The notes below the pieces were generated by a model. That model had not been told where the DNA came from. It did not search any database and worked only from the letters and a program-made list of their open reading frames with translations. A DNA stretch of 64,000 bases from an uncultured Clostridia bacterium (lineage in GTDB: Bacteria; Bacillota; Clostridia; TANB77; CAG-508), in assembly GCA_948485625.1 (NCBI GenBank), contig CAOMRW010000008.1, positions 3,113 to 67,112 on the forward strand, given 5' to 3'. The position numbers were made by a program, and so were the translations under genes. Below, piece after piece: positions 52,851 through 61,490 of the stretch. Numbering within the stretch: the first letter of the stretch is position 1; each line of letters starts with the position of its first letter.

Positions 52851-53858
52851 TTATTTTATTGTTTGTGCTTGTACAGCTGTTATTGCAATAACCCCTGCTA
52901 TGTCTTCATAACTGCATCCTCTTGATAGGTCATTTACTGGTTTAGATATTCCTTGACATAGTGGTCCATATGCTTCTGCTTTTGCTAGTCTTTGTACTAA
53001 TTTATATCCTATATTTCCAGCGTCTAAATCTGGGAATATTAATACATTTGCATTTCCTGCTATATCACTTTCTGGTGCTTTTGATTTTGCTACTTCTGGT
53101 ATGATTGCTGCATCTAATTGTAATTCTCCATCTGCTTTTAATTCTGGTTCTTTTTCTTTTAATATTTCTGTTGCTTTTATTACTTTTTCTGTTAAGCTAG
53201 ATTTTGCACTTCCATATGTTGAATATGATAACATTGCAACTTTTGGTTCTTTTCCTACTAATTGTTTAAAACTTTTGCTTGATGATATTGCTATTTCTGA
53301 TAGTTCTTCTTCTGTTGGATTTGAGTTTAGTCCACAGTCTCCAAATACAAATGTGCCATTTTCTCCATATTCACATTCTGGTACTACCATAACAAAAAAT
53401 GCTGAAACTAGTTTTGTGTCTGGTGATGTTTTTAGTATTTGTAATGCTGGTCTTAATGTGTCTGCTGTTGAGTGTATTGCTCCTGATACTAATCCATCTG
53501 CTTTTGTTTCGTCATCTTTTACCATTAACATTCCAAAATATACTGGGTCCAAAGTTATTTCTTTTGCTTTTTCTATTGTCATTCCTTTGTTTTTTCTTAA
53601 TTCATATAATAGGGTTGCATATTTTTCATGATTTTCAGATATTTCTGGGTCTATTATTGTAGAACCTTTTATATCTATTTGATTATTTTTTGCTTTTTCT
53701 AATATTTTTTGTTCGTTTCCTACTAAGATTATATTTGCGTATTTTTCTTTTAGTGCTACTTCTGTAGCTTTTAGTGTTCTTATATCTTCGGCTTCTGGAA
53801 GTACTATTGTTTTTATGTCTTTTCTTGCTCTTTCTTTTATGTTTTCAATAAAATTCAT
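52851..53858 (-). CDS. pta: Phosphate acetyltransferase
   Basis: ATG 53858 follows AAGGAGG, so an upstream in-frame extension is rejected; the product has 335 residues, the short form of Pta. It converts acetyl-CoA and phosphate to acetyl phosphate. Motifs: TIVLPEAEDIRTLKATEVA, KDDETKADGLVSGAIHSTADTLRP, VFGDCGLNSNPT and NVLIFPDLDAGNIGYKLVQR. A weak promoter (TTGTAC, 17 bp, TATAAT) lies at 53918-53890. It feeds the two acetate kinases downstream. Confidence 0.95.
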   Translation of the reverse strand: MNFIENIKERARKDIKTIVLPEAEDIRTLKATEVALKEKYANIILVGNEQKILEKAKNNQIDIKGSTIIDPEISENHEKYATLLYELRKNKGMTIEKAKEITLDPVYFGMLMVKDDETKADGLVSGAIHSTADTLRPALQILKTSPDTKLVSAFFVMVVPECEYGENGTFVFGDCGLNSNPTEEELSEIAISSSKSFKQLVGKEPKVAMLSYSTYGSAKSSLTEKVIKATEILKEKEPELKADGELQLDAAIIPEVAKSKAPESDIAGNANVLIFPDLDAGNIGYKLVQRLAKAEAYGPLCQGISKPVNDLSRGCSYEDIAGVIAITAVQAQTIK

Positions 53859-54063
53859 TTTTATATTAACCTCCTTATATTTGCTTTTCATTATATATAT
53901 AAATTGAAAAAAGTACAAGACTTTTTGATAAAGTTTGTAAAAGTAACTGCAAATTAATGATTAAATGTAATTTTACATTAATTATCTATGTAAGATTTAT
54001 TTCTAATTGCTTTTACTTTTTCACTTCACCAATTTATAATTTGTATAAAATTAGATTTTTTGT

Positions 54064-54116
54064 TTTACTTTTATGTAAATCTATGCTATAATAATTATAC
54101 TAACTCGAAATTCGAG
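54064..54116 (+). promoter_or_regulatory. Sigma-A promoter with a palindrome at the transcript start
   Basis: TTTACT (54064-54069), 17 bp, TATAAT (54087-54092). The 13-bp palindrome CTCGAAATTCGAG (54104-54116) lies just past the expected transcription start and may be an operator. Confidence 0.65.
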
Positions 54117-54137
54117 AATTATAAGGAGGAATTAATT

Positions 54138-54803
54138 ATGGTAAATGTTTCTGCTGGTATCTCTCAAGTTGATCGGATAACTTTTTATGATTCCAAAATT
54201 GGAGCAACAGCAATTCAACATTCAGATGGAGAAATCGAGGTTAAATATGAAGTAAAAAATGCTAAGACATCGAATGTTATATTTTCTTTTGTAGTGTTTC
54301 TGCTACTTCCATTAATCAAATCATTTTGTATTATGCCATTCGTTGATAATGAAACATCTATGGTATACCTCTATCTTCTACCAGCTTTGTTCTATCTTTT
54401 AGTAGCAATAGTACTTATAAAAGCTATTCGGAAAAAAGGAAATGAAAATCTTTTAAGAAATCATGGAGCAGAACATATGGTATTTTCAGCATATAAAAAA
54501 CTGAAAAGGATACCTAGTATAGAAGAAGCAAAAAATTTTTCACGTATCAACAAAAATTGTGGCATTACAATTTTTTTCGCATTTTTTACATCACAGTTAA
54601 TTGGCTTTTTTGTATACAAATATGCAAACTACCGAATATCTGAATGGATTTTGTATTTAGTACCTTTGTTTTTTAGGACTATCTTTCCATTTAATATATT
54701 GGGTAAATTGGCACAGTTTTTGACTACTAGTAAACCTAATGATAATAACATCAATCTTGCTATAACAGCTATGAGTGCATTAGAGCGAAATATTTACTTA
54801 TAA
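54138..54803 (+). CDS. DUF1385/YqhQ-like membrane protein
   Basis: ATG 54138 is 8 bases after AAGGAGG; longer upstream reading is rejected. The 221-residue protein has two membrane segments near residues 50-70 and 82-102 and two more near 150-170 and 180-200. Between them lies LLRNHGAEHMVFSAYKKL ... FSRINKNCGITIF, which matches the HGAEHK and SRxHPRCGT signature of DUF1385 (YqhQ). The family usually has about 300 residues, so this is a short or divergent member. Function unknown. It is a single-gene unit with arginine CGN codons. Confidence 0.65.
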   Translation: MVNVSAGISQVDRITFYDSKIGATAIQHSDGEIEVKYEVKNAKTSNVIFSFVVFLLLPLIKSFCIMPFVDNETSMVYLYLLPALFYLLVAIVLIKAIRKKGNENLLRNHGAEHMVFSAYKKLKRIPSIEEAKNFSRINKNCGITIFFAFFTSQLIGFFVYKYANYRISEWILYLVPLFFRTIFPFNILGKLAQFLTTSKPNDNNINLAITAMSALERNIYL

Positions 54804-54856
54804 CGAACTTGAAAGCTCATTTGTAAGTGAGTTATTCAAACCATTCTAAAGTTTGA

Positions 54857-54890
54857 AAGAGATACTGATTATATCAGTATCTCTTTTTAG
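54857..54890 (+). terminator. Intrinsic terminator
   Basis: AGAGATACTGAT / ATCAGTATCTCTTTTT, perfect 12-bp arms, 3-nt loop, T-run. Confidence 0.9.
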
Positions 54891-54926
54891 CTATTAAGAA
54901 TTTTAATGAATATTTATAGATAAAGT

Positions 54927-55565
54927 TTAATATTCATAAATGTCGTAACTAGAAACATCAAATTCTCTATTGAATGGTGGTCTTCCTGAACCTGGGCCAA
55001 AAGGTGGTCTCATTGGTGGTCGTACAGGTGGTCTTGGACCTGGGCCTGGCATAGGTGGACGTGGATGGTGTGGCGGTCTTCCTGGTCTTCCTGGTCTATT
55101 TAATAATTCTCTAATTAATAAGATTTTTATCAAATCTCTTAGTCCCCTATTTATTTGTCTTGTTTCTCTTTTTTCACTTGATGATATTTCACTAACTTTT
55201 ACATCTGGTTTTTTATCCATTGTTTTTGAAGTTTTTTGGCTATTTGTTTCTGAACTCCTTACCTCATTTGTCAGATTGATGTTTAATTGAATTTCATTTC
55301 TTTCTTCTAAAGCGTAATATATTTCATCAGTCATATTTTCAATTTCATCATTTGTTAGGTTTGCTCTAACATTATTACATTTTGTTGTAATCATTGGGTA
55401 TACTATTTTGTATATTTCAGGATAACAACTTTCTAGTTCAGAATCCATTCTATTTTCATAATTCATATTTTGATTATTAAAAGTTTGAAAATTGTCATTA
55501 TATGAACTTATAGGTGGATATCCTAAAATACTTCTTATGTATTCATCATATGTTTCATTATACAT
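54927..55565 (-). CDS. Proline/glycine/arginine-rich protein, possible spore-coat protein
   Basis: A 212-residue protein from ATG 55565 behind GGGAGG. The N-terminal two thirds are hydrophilic (YDEYIRSILGYPP, LESCYPEIYKIVYPMITTKCNNVR, two Cys). After a short helix (LRDLIKILLIRELL) comes a Pro/Gly/Arg-rich tail (about 155-200; GRPGRPPHHPRPPMPGPG) and a tyrosine end (SSYDIYEY). Such tails and a YPxIY region occur in coat and exosporium proteins of clostridial spores. The assignment is tentative. Confidence 0.5.
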   Translation of the reverse strand: MYNETYDEYIRSILGYPPISSYNDNFQTFNNQNMNYENRMDSELESCYPEIYKIVYPMITTKCNNVRANLTNDEIENMTDEIYYALEERNEIQLNINLTNEVRSSETNSQKTSKTMDKKPDVKVSEISSSEKRETRQINRGLRDLIKILLIRELLNRPGRPGRPPHHPRPPMPGPGPRPPVRPPMRPPFGPGSGRPPFNREFDVSSYDIYEY

Positions 55566-55618
55566 AATAAACCTCCCTCATTTTTCTTTTATATAATATG
55601 AGAAAGGCTTTATTTTGG

Positions 55619-57019
55619 TTATATATTATTTACTAGTTTTTTAAACTTTTCACCTCTATCTGCAAAGTTTTTAAACATATCAAAACTTGCACTTGCTGGT
55701 GAAAATAGCACTACATCACCTTTTTTAGATGATTTTTTTGCAATTTCTATTGTTTGTTCTAAAGAATCACACATATAAATATCTATTTTTTTATTTTGTT
55801 TTTCTGATTCTTCTTTTACAACATCAAATATTTTTTCAGCAGTTTGACCTATTAATATTAATGTTGATACTTTATCTACGACAGGTTTTGCAAGTGGTTC
55901 ATATTCTAAATTTTTATCATATCCACCAGCTATTAAAACTATATTTTCTTTAAATGCATTTATTCCAGATAAAGTTCTTGTAGGTGATGAGCTTGCTGAG
56001 TCATTATACCATTTTACACCATCAATTTCTCTTACAAACTCTATTCTATGTGCAACTGGTTTAAATTCTTTTATTGCTTCTATTGCTATATCTATATCAA
56101 CTAATGTTTTTGTTGTTGCTAATACTGTAGCTATATTTTGGAAATTATGATTTCCTCTTAAAATAACTTCATTTGTACTTAAAACATGTCTTCTAACTTT
56201 ATCCTCACATTCCTTTATAATATCCTCGTCAACAATAAATCCATTATCTAATTTTGTTTTACTACTAAAAAATGCTACTTTTCCATTTGCTTCTTTGCTA
56301 CACTCTCTAGTAATATCATTATCATAATTTAAAACTAATATACCATTTTCGTTTTGATATTTAAAAATATTTTTTTTACTCTCAATATATTCTTCATAAT
56401 CTTTATGTATATTTAAATGATTTGGTGTTATATTAGTAATAACTGCAATATCAGGACTTATTTGCATATTCATTAATTGAAAACTACTTAATTCTAAAAC
56501 AACAATATCATCTGGAGTTATTTCAGGAAGTCTTGTAAATAAAGGAGTTCCTATATTACCACCTAAATAAGTATTATAACCTGCTTTTTGTAAAACTGCA
56601 TTTATCATACTCGTTGTTGTAGTTTTACCATCACTTCCAGTAACACCAATTATTTTACAAGGGCACATTTCCATAAACATTTCCACTTCTGTAGTAACAA
56701 TAGCACCTTTATTTGCTTCTTCTTGTAATTCTGGTTTAGTTGGAAGACAGCTTGGAGACCTAAATATAATATTAAACCCCTGTAATTTTTCAAGAGCGTT
56801 TTTACCAAAAGAAAAATCAAAACCATATGTAGTTATTTTATCCATTACATTATTTGGAATTTCATCTATTGTTCTATCATCAAACACTGTTACTTGTGCT
56901 TTTTTCTCATATAAATAATCTAACAATGGCAAATTGCTCACACCTAAACCAATTATAGCAACTTTTCTAAATCTTATGTATTCATTAAATTCTTTTAATT
57001 TTTGATTTTCATAACTCAT
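55619..57019 (-). CDS. murD: UDP-N-acetylmuramoylalanine-D-glutamate ligase
   Basis: A 466-residue cytoplasmic enzyme that adds D-Glu to UDP-MurNAc-L-Ala in peptidoglycan synthesis. Motifs: VAIIGLGVSNLPLLDYL (N-terminal UDP-binding), GVTGSDGKTTTTSMI (ATP loop), LELSSFQLM, ITPNHLNIH and WYNDSASSSPTRTLSGI. Length is normal. It stands apart from any mur cluster. A GGGACA palindrome lies immediately upstream of its ribosome-binding site. Confidence 0.95.
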   Translation of the reverse strand: MSYENQKLKEFNEYIRFRKVAIIGLGVSNLPLLDYLYEKKAQVTVFDDRTIDEIPNNVMDKITTYGFDFSFGKNALEKLQGFNIIFRSPSCLPTKPELQEEANKGAIVTTEVEMFMEMCPCKIIGVTGSDGKTTTTSMINAVLQKAGYNTYLGGNIGTPLFTRLPEITPDDIVVLELSSFQLMNMQISPDIAVITNITPNHLNIHKDYEEYIESKKNIFKYQNENGILVLNYDNDITRECSKEANGKVAFFSSKTKLDNGFIVDEDIIKECEDKVRRHVLSTNEVILRGNHNFQNIATVLATTKTLVDIDIAIEAIKEFKPVAHRIEFVREIDGVKWYNDSASSSPTRTLSGINAFKENIVLIAGGYDKNLEYEPLAKPVVDKVSTLILIGQTAEKIFDVVKEESEKQNKKIDIYMCDSLEQTIEIAKKSSKKGDVVLFSPASASFDMFKNFADRGEKFKKLVNNI

Positions 57020-57033
57020 AACTTATACCTCCA

Positions 57034-57085
57034 TGTCCCAAAGGGACGTTTCTTTTGGGACATTTTTGTCCCAAGTGGGACACAT
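57034..57085. repeat. GGGACGTTTCTTTTGGGACA-family palindrome upstream of murD
   Basis: TGTCCCAAAGGGACGTTTCT, then TTTGGGACATTTTTGTCCCA and AGTGGGACACATC; practically identical to the copies at 61377-61430 and 61443-61490. Confidence 0.9.
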
Positions 57086-57223
57086 CTTATTTTATAATAT
57101 TAATTAGTTTTTGTTTTCGTTTCTTATTATATATCTTTTTTTAGAAAAAAACAATTTTTAACAGAATATTTTTTTATATTTTGGGCTAAACTAAAATTAG
57201 AACTTGAATGGAGGTGCATTTCA

Positions 57224-57331
57224 ATGTCAAATAAGAACAAAAATAATAATAACAATAAGAATAATAACAACAACAATAATAACAATAATCAAAATAATGA
57301 AAGACAAAACAATAACAATAATTGTAGATAA
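57224..57331 (+). CDS. Asparagine-rich 35-residue peptide
   Basis: ATG 57224 is 9 bases after GGAGG and the frame closes at TAA 57329-57331. The product is Met-Ser-Asn-Lys then almost pure Asn with a few Lys, Gln and Glu, ending CR. A perfect hairpin follows at 57354, so the layout is that of a real transcription and translation unit. Short Asn-rich spore peptides exist in Clostridia, but I cannot assign this one. It may be noise in AAT/AAC repeat DNA. Confidence 0.45.
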   Translation: MSNKNKNNNNNKNNNNNNNNNNQNNERQNNNNNCR

Positions 57332-57353
57332 TAATTTAGAATTATTTAATTTT

Positions 57354-57388
57354 AAAAGGATAGTCATTTACTATATGACTATCCTTTT
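57354..57388. terminator. Bidirectional terminator
   Basis: AAAAGGATAGTCAT / ATGACTATCCTTTT, perfect 14-bp arms, 7-nt loop, between the Asn-rich ORF and the gene at 57392. Confidence 0.9.
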
Positions 57389-57391
57389 ATA

Positions 57392-58078
57392 TCATTTCTG
57401 CAATTGCTTTAATTCTTTTATTTTTTTCAACTTATCTTCATTAGCATATATATTATAGATTTTCATAAATCCATCCATATCCATAATTTCATTTTTTAGA
57501 ACTTTATCATGGATTTCTTTATATATGCTTACTGACATTAATTCATATTGAAGTTTTTCATATAAATGATGAATAGTTTCTGGTGTATTTTTTCTCCAAG
57601 AGTTTTCGTCATCCAGTAGTAAGAATCCTCTTGTTTCAGTTGCTGAAATTGGAACTATATCTCTTGGTACAGTTAGAGTATATGTATTTGCCATATCTTC
57701 TGCTTTGAACCATTTGCTTCTTTCTCCTTCATCTCCATATAAAATCAAATCTGGGAATTTTCCAAATTTTTCTATAATGTGATTTTTTAGATATGTTCCC
57801 CAACTTGTACTTGTGTTTAATTCATTTGACATATCTGCAATGCCATCAATGATAAGTCTTTCTTTTGGAATGTTTGGATACATTTCTTTGATAACTTCTA
57901 TTCTAGTTCCTATCGAAAATGGATTACGTAATGTTCCACTTTCTTGTGCTGAGCCTACTCCAATGTAGGTTTTTTTGCTTAGTTGTAGTGCTTTTTCAAA
58001 TATTACATTATGTCCTAAGTGTGCATGTTCATATCTGCCACATACAAAAGCAAATTCAAATACTGGATAATAGTTCAT
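57392..58078 (-). CDS. Nucleotidylyltransferase, probable NMN/nicotinate-mononucleotide adenylyltransferase
   Basis: A 228-residue protein of the cytidylyltransferase-like superfamily. The N-terminal motif CGRYEHAHLGHNVIFEKAL (HxGH) and PISATETRGFLL (ISxTxxR) mark the active site, as in NadM-type enzymes. The C-terminal third is helical with an unusual charged tail. ATG 58078 follows AGGAGG. It faces away from the nicotinate phosphoribosyltransferase gene 228 bp away, which makes the product of the reaction that this enzyme would use. The exact substrate is inferred from that context. Confidence 0.78.
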   Translation of the reverse strand: MNYYPVFEFAFVCGRYEHAHLGHNVIFEKALQLSKKTYIGVGSAQESGTLRNPFSIGTRIEVIKEMYPNIPKERLIIDGIADMSNELNTSTSWGTYLKNHIIEKFGKFPDLILYGDEGERSKWFKAEDMANTYTLTVPRDIVPISATETRGFLLLDDENSWRKNTPETIHHLYEKLQYELMSVSIYKEIHDKVLKNEIMDMDGFMKIYNIYANEDKLKKIKELKQLQK

Positions 58079-58179
58079 AATGTATACCTCCTTGTTGTTC
58101 GAAATGATATATGATTTTATAAATTTATTTTTACAATTTTAACAAATTCATGGTTAAAAGTCAAATTTAGTAAAATGTG

Positions 58180-58208
58180 TTGACTTTTTATGTAAATGTA
58201 TATATACT
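58180..58208 (+). promoter_or_regulatory. Sigma-A promoter of pncB
   Basis: TTGACT (58180-58185), 17 bp, TATACT (58203-58208), with a leader of about 92 nt before ATG 58307. The leader is AT-rich; no riboswitch was recognised. Confidence 0.75.
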
Positions 58209-58306
58209 AGATGGGTAACCAATAACTTATTACTGGATAATTAATGAATGATTTTATCCATGATAAGCTAAAACTTAATATTAATAGCATAAGGAGGATT
58301 CTCAGT

Positions 58307-59515
58307 ATGAAACCAATTATTACAAGTCTTTTGGAAAATGATATGTACAAATTCAGCATGGGGCAGGCAATTTACCATCAGTTCCCCAGTTATGAAACGA
58401 CATGGACATTTAAGTGTCGTAATAAAGATGTAAAGTTTACTAAAGCTATGGTAAAAGAAATTGAGTATCAGATTCGAAAATATTGTGAGTTACGGTTTAC
58501 TGAAGATGAATTAGCATATCTTTCCACTGTAAAATGGATGAAGAAGTCTTATGTTAATTTTCTTAGACTTTGGCACCCGCGTTATGAGGACTTTGAGATT
58601 AGCACTAATGCAGAGTGTGGTCTATTCCTTGAAACAAAAGGTACTTGGCTCAATACATCAATGTATGAGACCCCAGTCCTTGCTATTGTAAACGAAGTTT
58701 ACTTCCGAATGAAGTATAACTATGATGAACTGTTTGCATCCTTTATGGAAAGATTGGAAAATAAGATTCGCTGTCTTATCGATGGTACTTATGATATTGG
58801 TGCATTTAGCGAATTTGGTTTTCGCCGTCGTCTTTCTGCTGAAGCGCAAGATTTGGTGGTAAAATTGCTATCTCAATATAATTCTCAATATCATAATTCT
58901 AGATTTGTGGGCACATCTAGTGTATATCTTGCCAAAAAATATGGATTAACTCCAGTTGGTACTATGGCTCATGAATGGATTATGTGTGTTGGACAAGGCA
59001 ACCATAAGCACAATGCTGCATCTTCTAACTGGTATGCTCTGGAAGCTTGGGTAAAAGAGTATGGTATACTTAATGGTACTGCTCTAACAGATACAATTAC
59101 AACTGATTGTTTTCTTAAGGACTTCCAGCTAACATATGCAACACTATTTAGTGGTGTTCGTCATGATAGTGGTGATCCTTATGAGTGGGGCGAGAAGATG
59201 ATTGCTCACTATGATAGTTTAGGAATTGATTCTATAACAAAAACATTGTTGTTTAGTGATAGCCTTGACTTCAAGAGGGCACATGACCTAAATAAGTACT
59301 TTAATAGTCGTGCAAAAGTCGCATTTGGCATTGGTACATTTTTATCTAATGACACAAATGTATCTCCTCTGAACATTGTTATGAAAACAACTGCTTGCAA
59401 TGGCCAGGATGTTGCAAAGATTTCTGATACTCCTGGTAAGGGTATGTGCAAAAATCCAGCATATGTAGAGTATTTACAGAGATGTATCGACTGGCGTATG
59501 CAATATACATCATAA
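58307..59515 (+). CDS. pncB: Nicotinate phosphoribosyltransferase
   Basis: ATG 58307 is 9 bases after AAGGAGG; an in-frame upstream ATG lacks a site. The 402-residue enzyme makes nicotinate mononucleotide from nicotinate and PRPP. Motifs: LLENDMYKFSMGQAIYHQFP (N-terminus), FGFRRRLSAEAQ, GTMAHEWIMCVGQ (active-site His region), LFSGVRHDSGDPYEWGEKM and KTTACNGQDVAKISDTPGK. Codon use is clearly less AT-rich than in the flanking genes (many CGT/CGC, GGC and GCC codons), suggesting transfer. It pairs with the divergent adenylyltransferase. Confidence 0.92.
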   Translation: MKPIITSLLENDMYKFSMGQAIYHQFPSYETTWTFKCRNKDVKFTKAMVKEIEYQIRKYCELRFTEDELAYLSTVKWMKKSYVNFLRLWHPRYEDFEISTNAECGLFLETKGTWLNTSMYETPVLAIVNEVYFRMKYNYDELFASFMERLENKIRCLIDGTYDIGAFSEFGFRRRLSAEAQDLVVKLLSQYNSQYHNSRFVGTSSVYLAKKYGLTPVGTMAHEWIMCVGQGNHKHNAASSNWYALEAWVKEYGILNGTALTDTITTDCFLKDFQLTYATLFSGVRHDSGDPYEWGEKMIAHYDSLGIDSITKTLLFSDSLDFKRAHDLNKYFNSRAKVAFGIGTFLSNDTNVSPLNIVMKTTACNGQDVAKISDTPGKGMCKNPAYVEYLQRCIDWRMQYTS

Positions 59516-59557
59516 TTAGTTGTGAACAACAATTATAGTTAATAAGTTTTAGCAATA

Positions 59558-59592
59558 ATGGCGGAATTCTTAAATTGAGTTCCGCCATCTTA
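59558..59592 (+). terminator. Intrinsic terminator after pncB
   Basis: AATGGCGGAATTC / GAGTTCCGCCATCTT with a short AT loop, 43 bases past the stop. Confidence 0.8.
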
Positions 59593-59626
59593 TATTTACT
59601 TTGTTATAATTAAAATTATTTTAATA

Positions 59627-61363
59627 TTATTCATTAGTTTTATATGTTGTATGTAATAATTTTTCTGCTCTATAACTTCCTGGAGTATCTAAAAATTCTT
59701 CATATACTTTTTTAACAACTGGATTTTCATGTGATTTTCTAATTTTAGATTTTTCATCTATTGAATATATACTATCAGCTCTTAATTTTCTAATATCAAC
59801 TTCAGAACGAATAGTAGAGCTTTTTATAGGTTGACCTCCCCCCATTATACATCCACCTGGGCAAGCCATTATTTCTACAAATTGATAATCTGCTCTTCCT
59901 GATTTTATTTCTTCCATAATCTTTTGTGCATTTCCTAAACCACTAACAACAGCAACTTTAATATCTTTTCCATCAATATTTACTGTAGCCTTTTTAATTC
60001 CTTTTTCTCCTCTTACTGCTTCAAAATTAATATCATTCAAGTCTTGACCTGTCAAAATATCTTGTGCAGTTCTTAATGCAGCTTCCATAACTCCACCTGT
60101 TGTGCCAAAAATGCTAGCAGCACCTGTTGACACTCCTAAAGGATTATCAAATTCAGTATCTTCTAAATTTTCAAATCTAATATTTGCATATTTAATCATC
60201 CTAGCAAGTTCTCTTGTTGTTATTACACAATCAACATCAAAAAGTCCATTATTTGACAATTCATTTCTTTGTCTTTCATATTTTTTAGCTATACAAGGCA
60301 TTACTGAAACAACAAAAATTTTCTCTGGCTCAATATTTTCATTCTTAGCATAATATGTTTTTATCAAACCTCCCAACATTTCATGTGGTGATTTACAACT
60401 TGATAAATGTGGTACAAGTTCAGGATAATTAATTTCTATATATTTAACCCAAGCTGGGCAACAAGATGTTATCATAGGTATATTGTCATTTTCTTTGAAT
60501 CTTTCAATAAATTCACTAGCTTCTTCCATTATAGTGAAATCAGCACCTGTATTTGTGTCAAATACTTTATCAAATCCTAATCTTTTTAAAGCTGTAACCA
60601 TTTTACCTGTAACATTTGTACCAATAGGCATATCAAATTCTTCTCCTAAAGCTACTCTTACAGCTGGAGCAGTTTGTACAATAACGTGTGTATCAGGGTC
60701 TTTCAATTTTACCCATACATCATCTATATTTTCTTTTTCATGTAGTGCTGCTGTTGGACACGCTTCTATACATTGACCGCAATTTACACAATTGGTATCA
60801 TTCAAGCTTTTACCATAAGAAGTTGATATATTCGATTCAAAACCTCTATTAGCACAATCTATTGCACCTATTTTTTGAACATTTTTGCAAACAGCTACAC
60901 ATCTTCTACATAATATACATTTATTAGGGTCTCTTACTATTGCAGGTGACAAATCATCAATTTGATTTTCTATTCTTTCACCTTTGAATTCTATTGTTTG
61001 AATATTAAATTTTTTAGCTAATTGTTGTAACTCACAATTCCCCATTCTACTACATGTTAAGCAATCTTTATCATGATTTGATATAATTAAATCTAATATT
61101 ACATGTCTTGCTTCCATTATTTCAGGAGTATTTGTCTTTATAACCATACCCTCTTCTACTTTTTGGATACAAGAAGTTGCAAAACCTCTTCTTCCCTCTA
61201 CTTTAACAATACACATTCTACAATCGCCAATTTCATTTATATCTTTTAAAAAGCATAATGTTGGAATATCTATTCCTGCTTCTTTTGCAGCTTGTAATAT
61301 TGTTGTTCCTTTAGGTACTGATACTTTTTGATTATCTATAATTATATTTACTAATTCTTCCAT
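59627..61363 (-). CDS. hydA: [FeFe] hydrogenase catalytic subunit (HydA/HndD type)
   Basis: ATG 61363 follows AAAGGAA; a longer frame reaches into the upstream palindrome and is rejected. The 578-residue protein begins with a 2Fe-2S domain (CFLKDINEIGDCRMC), then a His-Cys3 motif (HDKDCLTCSRMGNC), two 4Fe-4S sites (CILCRRCVAVC, CVNCGQCIEAC) and the H-cluster domain. The latter shows L1 TSCCPAW (C301, C302), L2 MPCIAKKYE and L3 ACPGGCIMGGGQP. It evolves or uses hydrogen; with HydB and HydC it forms an NADH-linked, probably ferredoxin-bifurcating, complex. Confidence 0.94.
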   Translation of the reverse strand: MEELVNIIIDNQKVSVPKGTTILQAAKEAGIDIPTLCFLKDINEIGDCRMCIVKVEGRRGFATSCIQKVEEGMVIKTNTPEIMEARHVILDLIISNHDKDCLTCSRMGNCELQQLAKKFNIQTIEFKGERIENQIDDLSPAIVRDPNKCILCRRCVAVCKNVQKIGAIDCANRGFESNISTSYGKSLNDTNCVNCGQCIEACPTAALHEKENIDDVWVKLKDPDTHVIVQTAPAVRVALGEEFDMPIGTNVTGKMVTALKRLGFDKVFDTNTGADFTIMEEASEFIERFKENDNIPMITSCCPAWVKYIEINYPELVPHLSSCKSPHEMLGGLIKTYYAKNENIEPEKIFVVSVMPCIAKKYERQRNELSNNGLFDVDCVITTRELARMIKYANIRFENLEDTEFDNPLGVSTGAASIFGTTGGVMEAALRTAQDILTGQDLNDINFEAVRGEKGIKKATVNIDGKDIKVAVVSGLGNAQKIMEEIKSGRADYQFVEIMACPGGCIMGGGQPIKSSTIRSEVDIRKLRADSIYSIDEKSKIRKSHENPVVKKVYEEFLDTPGSYRAEKLLHTTYKTNE

Positions 61364-61376
61364 TATATTTCCTTTC

Positions 61377-61490
61377 TGTCCCAAAGGGACGTTTCTTTTG
61401 GGACACTTTTGTCCCATTTGGGACACATCTCTACTTAATATCTGTCCCCTTGGGACATTTTTGTCCCAAGAGAAACGTCCCTTTGGGACA
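61377..61490. repeat. Two tandem copies of the GGGACGTTTCTTTTGGGACA element between hydB and hydA
   Basis: Copies at 61377-61430 and 61443-61490 face each other and could form one large hairpin. Copy 2 begins at the stop of hydB; copy 1 ends next to the ribosome-binding site of hydA. It may affect the ratio of the two subunits. Confidence 0.9.

Noticed and set aside
54927..55565. Collagen-like protein
   Set aside because: The Gly/Pro-rich tail is short and does not keep a strict Gly-X-Y period.
57204..57458. 84-codon plus-strand ORF over the Asn-rich region
   Set aside because: It is out of frame with the GGAGG-ATG start, runs through the terminator hairpin, and is Ile/Thr-rich as expected from reading AAT/AAC repeats in another frame.
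61363..61426. 21-residue N-terminal extension of HydA
   Set aside because: It is read through the dispersed palindrome; the AAAGGAA site and normal family start point to ATG 61363.
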